64,000 bases of DNA from Phytophthora hibernalis (Eukaryota; Oomycota; Peronosporomycetes; Peronosporales; Peronosporaceae): contig JAAKBF010000077.1 in NCBI GenBank assembly GCA_012656075.1, positions 62,001 through 126,000 on the forward strand, in the 5' to 3' direction. This document shows positions 10,886 through 20,110 of this stretch, in pieces. The position numbers and the translations under genes are program-made. The notes beneath the pieces were generated by a model that saw only the letters and a program-made list of their open reading frames with translations, did no database searches and was not told the origin of the DNA. Within the stretch, counting starts at the first letter, position 1, and every line of letters starts with the position of its first letter.

Positions 10886-11298
10886 CTAACGAGATGGTAT
10901 TCCTTCGGTCTTCCCGAAGAATTCATGAGCCGCGTTTAAGATGGGTTTGTCTGGATCATTTAACACTCCTTGCGCTCGACATTCATCGTGCACATCCATT
11001 ACACTCGTCTTGTACACTCCCAGAGCCTTCGCCATCCTCGCAGCAGAAAAAGGTGGACACGGAGCGTCGGATGCCGACATGATCTCGGGTTCGAAGAGTG
11101 TGATAACACGTGCAGGGCCACACACATCCAAAACGCTAGAACAGACCTCGGCATACGCTTCCTCCACGCTTGTAGCGTTGCTTCGAGCTCGCGCTAAATG
11201 AATCGCGTGGGTTACACTCAGGATGGTGGCCTCGATCACATCAGACAAGCTACCACGATCGTAAGCGGATTGCACTTTTAGCAAATGCTCATTTGAAG
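10886..11298 (-). pseudogene. Unidentified ORF cut by the Ty3 copy 1 LTR
   Basis: An open minus-strand frame runs from the LTR boundary (11298) to a stop at 10886, about 137 codons. It starts SNEHLLKVQSAYDRGSLS and has no in-frame ATG near the edge, so its 5' part is missing. It looks coding: helical with sensible composition, including VEEAYAEVCSSVLDVCG, RMAKALGVYKTSVMDVH and a C-terminus ending FFGKTEGIPSR. I do not recognise the family. The simplest reading is that Ty3 copy 1 inserted into, or recombined next to, a gene or another transposon. No matching 5' part was found beyond the retroelement, where a Helitron fragment lies instead. Confidence 0.45.
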
Positions 11299-11719
11299 TG
11301 TAGCGGGGCTACCAGAAGAGTGACAGGGTCACTCTTCTAAGATGGATACACACCGACCCCACGTCACTGATGATGTGGAGCACACCAGGGCCACGTCACC
11401 GACGTACCACAGCCAACAGTTCATACTACATATAGGACAAACTACAGGTTACTTAGAAATTGTATTACAGGTCAATTTAAGGTACACCTATAAATACACT
11501 CAGTCTTTAAACTACGCTATTCTAGCCACTCAGCTCCCGCAGACCAGGAGCTTGTGAACTGCCGTTCACTAAGAGTTTGTATACTCTTGAAGCTACGCTT
11601 CCTCAAGCAAGGTGCTTGTGTGATCCCCGTCACACTTGGTAGCACTTGTAGTCAATCTTACGCCTACGCGGGTAGATTGAACTACCTGATCCTCTGTGGT
11701 CTCAAGAAGTGAGCCAACA
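11299..11719 (+). repeat. 5' LTR of Ty3 copy 1
   Basis: It begins TGTAGCGGGG. The end is placed at GCCAACA, just before TGGATCGCAGTGAG, which could be the primer-binding site. This gives 421 bp, compared with 399 bp for the matching span in copy 2; the 22-bp difference is one indel in U3. With no 3' LTR in either copy the right boundary is an inference. An 11-bp perfect inverted repeat (11314-11324 and 11328-11338, loop AGG) lies in U3. Confidence 0.6.
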
Positions 11720-11824
11720 TGGATCGCAGTGAGTTTCCTCACTTGACCGACTCGCAGTTCGCAGTTCGAGTCGGTCCGGAAGATGGCAGGCATCTTCGGA
11801 AGAGATGCCTTGCAGAACTTGGTT

Positions 11825-12752
11825 ATGTCAACACATGCCGAGTAGGTCGAACGCGTGAGTGCGTTCGACGCTTATGAACAAGGGCCCATCGCCCATGTGC
11901 AGGGCAACCTGCAGGCCCGGCCTTCGGAGCCAAGGCCGATGCAGCCCAAGCCGTTGAGGCTGAAGGTTCAGTCATATGACGGGAAGGAAGGTGAAAACCT
12001 TCACTTCTGGACGCGAGAAGTCGAGCTGGCCATGAACGCAGCCCTTCTCTCGTCCGAGCAACTTCGAGTCGCTTTCGCGCTCTCCAATCTCGGTGTCCGA
12101 GCCAAGCCTTGGGCGTATACGCGTGAAGCGACAACCCCTGGATGTTTCACATCATGGGCCCAGCTGTGTGAACAGCTTCGAGCCGCATTTCTACCGGCGA
12201 ACTATGAGTATCACCAGCGTTCTCACTTCCTCGTCTGTAAGCAAGGGAAGCGTGAGCTGCACAAGTATATCCAGGAGATGCGAGTACTCGCGGCGTCTCT
12301 GGTGGGAACCCCCTACCGGAACACATCAAGGTTACCGTGTTCATGGACGGTCTGAGAGTTGGTCCACACGCACACAATTATTCCGCGTGCAGGCCAACAC
12401 CATCGAAGCGACCGTCCAGGTCGCTCTCCAAGAGGAGTACAGCCACAAACAGGCTCGCACTCCTGTGTCTGCTTGGCACTCTTCATGCACGGGCACAGCC
12501 GTAGGCAGTGCCGGCCAAGGAACTGGCGGAGGTCCTGTTCCTATGGACTTGGGCCTGGCCGAGCAGAACGACATACGCTGCTTCGGCTGCGGCAAGATCG
12601 GGCACATGAAACGTGCCTACTCCGCGGGTGGACAAAGGAGGCGTTTCCCTCCTCGCCCTTCTGGTCCCAATGGTCGCTGGCAGAGGCCGCGATCCCAAGG
12701 CCAGGGAATGCAGGCAACCAGTAGGGGCGGGGCGCCCTGCTGGAAAGACTAA
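11825..12752 (+). pseudogene. Ty3 copy 1 gag
   Basis: The frame from ATG 11825 meets TAG at 11843 after six codons and is then open as VERVSAFDAYEQGPIAHV. The capsid-like region follows (SYDGKEGENLHFWTREVELA, FALSNLGVRAKPWAYTRE, WAQLCEQLRAAFLPANYEY), typical of Ty3 Gag. A frameshift near 12300 moves the rest to another frame. The nucleic-acid-binding knuckle reads CFGCGKIGHMKRAY, so the last Cys of CCHC is Tyr; copy 2 has the same. In both copies the ATG is separated from gag by the same in-frame amber codon, so it is either an inherited defect or a sign that translation starts elsewhere. Confidence 0.75.
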
Positions 12753-12879
12753 GCTTTCATGAGAGGTGTGCGGGTGGCGCGCACCATGGAGGTTTAGCCC
12801 CTGAGAGTCTATGCACTCTCGAAGCGAAGAAGGTCAGCGGAGGGCTGCTTGTAGTACACGCAAGTGTACGGGGATACAA

Positions 12880-15800
12880 TCATCCCTTAAGAATTCTGAT
12901 TGATTCTGAGGCGTCCAAGAGCTTTGCACGCCGCCAGTCGGTCGCCCGGAATGGGGACAAATACGCCGATGCTCTGCGAGAGAGCAAAGGCAACGGGCAA
13001 GTCTCAGTCAGACTTGCCAACGGATCTGTGGTAGAAGTACCTAAGGTCCTTATGGATCTTGGAGTCAAGTTCGAAGACTTCGACTCGACTGAACGATTCC
13101 TCGTTCTTGACATGGACAAGTATGACTTGATCCTAGGCATGCCATGGCTCGAAAAGCATGAGCCCTGGATTGACTGGCGCGGCAAAGCCATTGTAGCTAG
13201 CCGGCCTGCGGCTTCTGACGGAGCCTTGGTGAGTAATATTCCCACCTCTGTCCGAACCCGAGGCTCTAATGGACGCCGATGGAATACCGCGGAGGCCTCT
13301 GCTGCTAACGAACCTGCAACAAGCCCAGGGGCCTTGGGTAAATCCAGACCCGCGAGGGAAGATGCAACGCCAGCATCTTCCAGCGCACCAAGTTGTTGTG
13401 CCGTACGGGCATCGACGAAGTCCGCGAAGGACGAAGCCCGTCTACGAGAGGGCACAAGCCCACGTGAGACCGGAGAGGTCGAGACCGTGGCCAGCGCGGA
13501 GGTTGCTAGCAGCACCTCTAGTGTGGGTAGTACAGTTCCACACGGGCCAGTACAGGCCTTAGGCGGAGTACCAAGACAAGATAAGGCAGTGGGTAACGAA
13601 GAACCACTCCAGAAGACGGCAGTGGGTAACGTAGCACCACGCCAAGTGTCTCGACAAGATGTCAAGACCGAAGCTTGAAGTCGGTGAAGGCTCCCTCGGC
13701 GCCGCCGCCAGAAGAATGCTATCATATCTTCGACGGCGAGACTGGCCGCAAGGTCAAGTCCGGGTCGGTGCAACTAGAGACCCTGCCAGAGATTCCAGAG
13801 CTTCTGAATCTCGAAGAAATCTCGATGAGCGACTTTCTGGCCGATCTAAAGGCCGGCGGGATCTCGGAGATGGTACGGAGTCCACTCCTGAAGAAGCGAA
13901 CGCTTCCTCTGTAATGGACGAGGACGTCCTGGAGAAGTTCAGGAAGCAGCGCGCAACGTGCTTGGGTTCTGATATTATCAAGAACCCGAATGATCCGGTC
14001 TACGCCTTGGTCAGGTAATTCTCGGATATGGTGTCTAAGGACCCACCATCCCAACTCCCTCCGGACCGAGGAGTGTGGCACGAGATTGACCTCGTGCCTG
14101 TCACAAAATACTGCGTCACCAGGCAGTGGCCACTGCCCCGTGAGGAGTGCGAGGTCATTGATGCCTTCTTTGCCGCCAAGGCGGAGGCAGGCATGGTGCG
14201 AGAATCAAAGTCTCCGCACTCGACGCCCACATTCTGCGTTCGCAAGCCGAACGGGAAGTGGCATCTGGTTCACGCCTATAACAAGCTGAACAGCGCAACG
14301 GTGCCGGCCCAGACACCCATCCTCGAAAGGATGTGTTGTTAAACAACATGGCCGGCTGTGAGCTATACAGCGCACTGGATATGGTGGACGGGTACTACCA
14401 GATCCTGATGCGTCAGAGCGACATACCGCTCACCGCGGTCAGCACCCCTAGAGGGATGTTTTGGAATGGCTAGTGATGCCGCAGGGCCTGTCCAATGCCC
14501 CAGCGACTTTCAATCGCTTGGTCACGCAGTTGTTCCGACCCTTGCGCGCCTTCACGCAGACGTACTTTAACGACATCTTCGTCCATAGCCGTGCCGAGGA
14601 AGGCAAGACGGCTATTGAAGTGCACCTTGAGCACCTCCGTCGAGTGTTCGAGGTCATGAGAGCCAACAAGCTCTATGCCAACATCGACAAGTGCGTCTTT
14701 GCCGCCGGAGAAATCAAGGCTCTCGGCTGTTTTGTCATCAGCGTCGGCGTTCGCGCAGACCCCGAGAAGGTCCGAGCCATCTCAGCCTGGCCGACGCCAA
14801 GATCCCAAAAGGATCTGCGTAGGTGGCTGGGTTTGGCCAACTACTTGCACAAGTACAGTGCGGGATACGCCGGGTTGGCAAAGCCCTTGTCCGATTTGCT
14901 GAAAAAGGACATTGAGTGGCGCTGGGAAAGCCACCACGAGGGCGCGTTTGACAGCATCAAGGCGAGCCTTCAATGCGCGCCGGTCCTGGATCTGCCGGAC
15001 GAGACGAAGCCGTTCAGTGTCGCCTGCGACGCCTCCGATTATGCAATCGGCTGCGCGCTGTTGCAAAACGATGAGGAAGGACACGAGCGAGTTATCTCGT
15101 TCCAATCAAGGCAGCTTAAGGCCGCCGAAAGGAACTACCCTGTGCACGACAAGGAGCCCCTCGCAATGAAATACGCCCTGGTGAAGTTCCGGGTGCATCT
15201 TCTGGGCTCAACACCCTTTGTGATCTACACCGACCACGCGTCCTTACGGACGGCGACTAATTCGCCACACCTGTCACAGCGGATGGCGCGCTGGTTGTCA
15301 TTCTTCGCGGAATACAACTTCCACGTTGAATACAAGCCAGGCAAGCTGAACGTGCTTGCCGACGCGCTGTCACGCCGTCTAGTCTACGAACTGGCTCACA
15401 TTACGAGAGCCACGAGTGATCTGTATGATCGGATACGCATGGCGTATCGGGACGATGAGACGCTGGCGCCCCTCGTCCGCTACCTCTCTGCCGGTAAGGA
15501 CGCCAAACCGACATGGCTCGCGCCGCGGCAGCGTTCGCGCCTGCACCGCTATGAGTGGTCTGACGGGTTACTCTACTTCCGCGTAGATCCAGCCGACCCT
15601 CCTCGGGTAGTCGTTGCGAACGACGAAGATCTGAAGTATGACATACTTCTGGAGGCGCACGACACGCCTTCAGGTGGCCACCTTGGCCGGGAAAAGACGT
15701 TCCTCTCCGTGTCAATGCACTTCTGGTGGGCCCACATGTACAAGTGGGTCGCCACGTACGTCAAAACATGTGAAATATGTCAGCGTGTGAAGCCCTCGGG

Positions 15801-15951
15801 CCACGCTTCGGCTCCTCTTCAGATTCTGCCTGTCCCGGCGGACTGCTGGAAGTCAGTGAGCCATGACTTCGTCTTCGGACTACCGGCTGACGCCAGAAGC
15901 AACACCTGCATCCTGGCTTTGTCTGCTGTCTGAGCAAGATGGTGCATCTCG
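12880..15951 (+). pseudogene. Ty3 copy 1 pol (protease, RT, RNase H, start of integrase)
   Basis: The protease begins near 12880. Its active site reads LIDSEASKSF, where copy 2 has LIDSGASKSF, so the catalytic Gly is Glu here (codon 12908-12910). The second protease motif YDLILGMPWLEKHEPWIDW is at about 13120-13175. RT starts near 14030 and includes GLSNAPATFNRLVTQLF and TYFNDIFVHSRAEEGK; the normal YxDD box reads YFND. RNase H keeps CDASDYAIG, NYPVHDKE and YTDHASLRT. The chromo-type integrase HHCC finger is present (HDTPSGGHLGREKT then CEICQRVK), followed by SHDFVFGLPAD. The sequence then leaves the element. Frameshifts near 14330 (one C fewer than copy 2) and 14455 break the frame. Confidence 0.85.
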
Positions 15952-17546
15952 TACACGACGTCCATCAACTGGAAACTGTCCGGCGAATATTGACGAAGCT
16001 TCTCCCGAAGGTTAGAAATTGCTGGGCGAAGGGGTTGTGCGTGTTCATCATATTTTCGATGTACATCTGTGTCCAGATCAGCAAAAATTCCCTTACGTCT
16101 CGTCGCACGTGCCTGCATGTCCGGATCCACGATGTAGATTTGGGCAAATTTGGGTGCAGTCGGTTGGCCAGTGTGTGGATCCTTGTACGGTAGCAAAGAC
16201 CCGAGATAATAACCCATGGCGCCCTGGATGCGATACGTATAAACGCCTTGCCCTCCCGCGATGTCCATGTCCTGATTCACATTGCCAAACGTTCCGTCGC
16301 TCGACGAAGCTCCGATGGAGGTGAAGGCAAAGGCTTGGTTGTACGCACGGATGAGGGTGCGGAAGATCGGGTCCCCGTACAGCTGGATGAGCCCCGCAGG
16401 TGCAGGTTGAAGCTGAGGGACACCTACCCCGTTAGACAGCAGATGTTTTCAGACTGGTCGGGCCACTTTCAAGCTTTGTAATACTGGCAGACGGTTGTTG
16501 GGGGCAATTTGAATCGCCCGTTGACAATGTTTTTGCCTCTGACCATGCGAGCCCTGAAATCCTCGTGGTTGATAAGAGCCCTCCTATGCTTGGGGCGGAA
16601 CGGTGGACTCGCGATTGTTCTCGATGCTCCTCGCGCTCATCCTGTGTCTCACCCGCGCGCCTTTCCGCATGGCGATCTCGGTTTTGCGATCTCTCCACTT
16701 CCCTGTCCTGTTGAGTCATAGATAGACGCCTGACGACGTGTTGGACACGGCCTTGGGACCTCACGGCGAAGCGTTCCTCATGTGACTGGGACAGACGACT
16801 AACTACACGCCGGCCATGATTCCGATCCCTCTCCGCATCCCGCGCGTACTGGTCGTGATGGGCACAACGCTCGCGTTGGCGGAGGCGCTCCTTCTCTCTG
16901 ATGGCGTTTCGTTGCGACTCACTCAGTCGTGCCCGCTTCGCGCATTGTCTATCCGCGGCAGCTGTTTGTGAACGCTCTTTCTGTGAAGCCGACGCGTTAG
17001 CCCTATGAATACGTTGTCGCTCTGCGTTAGCCAACCGCGAACGCTCTTTCTGCGAATAAGTTGCGGTCGCTCTTCGAATCCTTGCTGCCTCCGCTCTGCG
17101 AGCACGTTTGGATGCAGGCGACTGGGGCACTGGCGCCGCGGTACGCTCCGTAGCCAGTGCCACGAGGCGTTGCCCCTCGTCATATTCAGGTGCCACCCTT
17201 CGTCGGTGCTCGTCTGGATCAGCCTCTTCAGTCTTCCCCTCTTGATCCACTGTAGGTCGCTCCTCCTCAGAGACTATCGCGACGTTAGCCACTTGAGGCT
17301 CGGCGGCGGTGATATGCACATCGCGAACCACAGCGACCGTCACTACAGCAAGAACCGCAGGCTCCGCTGTAACGGTAAGAGTAGCCATCTCGCTTGCCAA
17401 ACTGCGAGCCTTTGCCGATTTACGTTGCTTCCGTTTACGCCGAGTTACCACATCCTCTGAGCTGCAGGGGTCGCGTTCACGTCCGCGTTGCGACGCAAAG
17501 CCTCTTCAATTTCCTCCCGAGTGCGCTTTCCTTTGACGCGATCCAT
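15952..17546 (-). pseudogene. Helitron Rep/helicase N-terminal part, truncated by fusion to Ty3 copy 1
   Basis: ATG at 17546 opens MDRVKGKRTREEIEEALR, and after a one-base slip the frame continues VVTRRKRKQRKSAKARSLAS. A long Arg/Glu-rich repeat region follows (units like YSQKERSRLANAERQRIHRA and LSMTQQDREVERSQNRDRHA), as seen in oomycete and fungal Helitron proteins. After further slips comes the Helitron-like N domain: YGDPIFRTLIRAYNQAFAFT, GAMGYYLGSLLPYKDPHTGQ, KFAQIYIVDPDMQARATRRK and LREKLRQYSPDSFQLMDVVY. The Rep HUH motif and the helicase would come next but are lost at 15951, where antisense Ty3 integrase begins. Helitron ends were not found. Confidence 0.8.
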
Positions 17547-18799
17547 AACCGTCTGCGAGCACGGAACAGAGAGTACGTGACGCGTTTGACATAAAGTCTA
17601 AGTACACCGCACTGTATGTAGTAATATCCGGATAAAAATATCGGCACCAATCCAATAGAATGTTCTCCACCACCAGCCACAAACCGAACCGCAAGAGTTT
17701 CAGCTGCATGGACGCGATGTCTCCTGAAAATCCTAAATTCCCGCAACGAGTCCCAAGTGCAGCGACGGCGAACCAATATATGGCCCGACCCATGTTCCTA
17801 TTCTACTTCATTTTACACATGTACCTCTTCTGTATCTTCCTTAAACGCACGACTTACAACACGGGAGTTGAAAGCTATCTCTTGTGCTGAACCGACATCT
17901 CACCGCGCTTACAGTTGTTGTATTCTGTAGTCACTACCTTTGGTGACAACGCGGCGGTCGGCTCAATGCGCTGGCTTATTCAGCTCAGACACTTAACCTT
18001 TGGCCAGGGTTACAGGGGTTGTTCCTTTTTGTGGTGTTTTCTTTTTAAATGCATAGGGACGGACATCAAAGGGTTGAGGGGTCGCTACACCCGGGGCGCT
18101 TTGCAGGAACTTGGAATTTCCAGGCAACACGCACCCAATTAGTTAAATCTCCAACAATTCGGTCCATTTTTAGCGGTGTAAAACACCCATCGAACGGCAC
18201 CGAATGATTGTATGGCGTCTGCGTACTACCCGGTGGTGCACGCTCCCGTCTTTTGTCCCCGATCACTTTCCCAAAGTCAACAGGCTTTGCAGCCTGACGC
18301 GGTAGTCGTTTGCAAATGGTGCAATCGGATAGTTGGGTTAGAGCGCCGGGCAGTACTGAGGTCTTGGTGCGATATCCTTTTTGCGCGTAGAATGGCAAGG
18401 CCGCATGGGTCAAATAACCCTGTACGGCCAGCTCAACCGGTTCGTAGTCGGGTTTGTGGTCAATAGACAGGAGCCATGTGCTCTCGCTCAGAGTGGGCGG
18501 TGGGTTAAAACTCCTTAGCACGGCTCCCCCAGCAGGAATAACCCGCTGGGACTTAAACATCCCCTAAACAGCCCCGGGAGCCTCGGATTATCTGTGCGAG
18601 GAGTGGTGGTTGCAATAGCTACTATACAACATGCATACACGCAGCGTACCTTGTCCTCGAAGCAGCGTCGGTTTACCAATTTCACCACTTTGATTTATTT
18701 ATACCTACTCGGTTTCGTAACTCAAAATGGGAGAAAGTGTAAATTGAAAATATAAACGACCAATCAGAGGAAAGTATAATTTAAAATAAAATTGGCCAA
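17547..18799. other. Spacer between the Helitron fragment and the hairpin repeats
   Basis: No recognised gene apart from one hypothetical ORF (18066-18560, listed separately). A minus-strand frame at 17506-17793 (LWLVVENILLDWCRYFYPDI) is unidentified. The sequence turns AT-rich from about 18680. Confidence 0.4.
18066..18560 (-). CDS. Hypothetical protein, 164 residues
   Basis: A genuine ATG at 18560 opens MFKSQRVIPAGGAVLRSFNP, then SESTWLLSIDHKPDYEPVEL, LTQLSDCTICKRLPRQAAKP and FDGCFTPLKMDRIVGDLTNW. The frame is uninterrupted to 18066. There are no membrane segments or signal peptide. A CTICK pair with further spaced cysteines is the only notable motif. The family is not recognised. It lies among transposon debris, so it may belong to a mobile element or be chance. 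Confidence 0.3.
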   Translation of the reverse strand: MFKSQRVIPAGGAVLRSFNPPPTLSESTWLLSIDHKPDYEPVELAVQGYLTHAALPFYAQKGYRTKTSVLPGALTQLSDCTICKRLPRQAAKPVDFGKVIGDKRRERAPPGSTQTPYNHSVPFDGCFTPLKMDRIVGDLTNWVRVAWKFQVPAKRPGCSDPSTL

Positions 18800-20110
18800 T
18801 AATGCGCCTTCGCTGCGCTCAGGGCTTTAAAAAGCCGTTTTTCATACAATAAGGGCCCGCCTTCGGCGGCTCGATATGATATTTCTTGCGAATCGGAGCC
18901 GCCGTCGCTATCGCTCGGCAGCAGCTACACTCAAACCGACGGACAGACAGGTTCCTCTACTACTTGTACTAGCCTAGGCGTTTGCCGCCGCTACGCGGCG
19001 GTGGGGCAATGGTGTGTTCCAGCTAAGTTGGCCGCCCCCTTCGCTTCGCTCCACGGGGCGTTTTTTCATCTATTCCCCAATCATCAAAAGTGTTATGAAA
19101 CTTATGCATATACGGCCACTATAACCGGTTCTACATAGCGTCCCAGGTCGACATTTACGCTATGTCCTCTACATATCGTTCCTCTCTAGATATCGTGTCT
19201 CCCTGCGTACCCTCTCTCCCCATGGTCTCTGTATCCATGGTCTCTGTATTGCGTCTCTATCTTCCTATTGTCTCTCTCTACGCAATGTGTATTGACTTTC
19301 TATCGTCTCAACCTGTCGTCACTCTCTATCTATCTTCCGCATCTACTTATCGTATCTAGGATGGGCCGTGTACGCTTACAGTGTAGCTAACTGTACATGT
19401 TTTTTACAGTTAGTAAGTGTCTAGTAAAAAATTATAAATATGTCAGTGGCCACAAATCAAGGTAAAATCGAGAAGTTCTGTAGCCTCCCAGAATTGTTTT
19501 CAGAGACTCGGAACTCTGCAAACTGAACTGTTTCCTGCTCATTCGTGATAGAAAAATTACATTCCTGGACTATTTTTGGTGGTAGCGTACGCTTCGGCTG
19601 TGCAAGTGATTAATATGTACGGCGGCCGCGTTCCTCACAGCCTAGTCTTGTTTACCGCTTTGTGCATTGGTTACAGGGATAATCATAAACTCTCATATCT
19701 TATATTCACTATTACATGAAACTTACTGTAAAGTTCATGTTACTAAGTGTCAAGTGTGGGCCATATACAGCAAAACAGCCAAGCCTAATCGTATCTATCT
19801 CATATACGTACGTACGGACGGACAGGCTCCTCTACTACTTGTACTAGACTATCCAAGTGCCGCTGCTACGCGGCGGCACTGGGGTGCACCCGTTCCGCTC
19901 GCAGGGGCTCGCTGCACTACTAACTAAAAAAAATTACTAAAGGAAAGTATTGGGCGGGCCCTTCGGTCCCGCATATCACGGGGAATGGAGCGGCCTTCGC
20001 TTCGCTCGGACACTTTATAGCCCATCGGGAGCGCCGTCGCTTACGCTCGGCAGTCGCGACGTCACAGACGGTCAGACAGACAGGTTCGTCTACTAGTTGT
20101 AGTAGATTAA
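18800..20110. repeat. Cluster of GC-rich short hairpins with a three-copy 33-39 bp repeat
   Basis: AT-rich DNA is broken by GC-rich self-complementary blocks such as GCCCGCCTTCGGCGG, CCCCTTCGCTTCGCTCCACGG, GCCGCCGCTACGCGGCGG and GGGCGGGCCCTTCGGTCCCGC. A conserved core beginning GACGGACAGACAGG and continuing TTCCTCTACTACTTGTACTA occurs at 18938-18972, 19816-19847 and 20068-20106 (third copy diverged). The first two copies are followed by a GC hairpin, and two are preceded by a GCCGTCGCT...CTCGGCAG block. No coding capacity was seen. Confidence 0.6.

Larger units (their letters stand above)
11299..15951 (+). mobile_element. Ty3/gypsy retrotransposon, copy 1, truncated in integrase
   Basis: It starts TGTAGCGGGGCTACCAG and carries an LTR, gag, protease, RT, RNase H and the beginning of integrase. 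Homology with copy 2 (minus strand, 39.3-45.5 kb) is close to identical and ends exactly at about 15951, inside integrase after ATGGTGCATCTCG. From there the sequence is an antisense Helitron. The remaining integrase, chromodomain and 3' LTR are absent. The copy also carries a protease active-site change (DSEAS) and frameshifts. Confidence 0.9.

Noticed and set aside
16432..17451. A separate 339-residue Arg/Glu-rich nuclear protein
   Set aside because: It is in line with a Helitron N domain on the same strand and has the repeat type seen in Helitron proteins, so it is part of that element.
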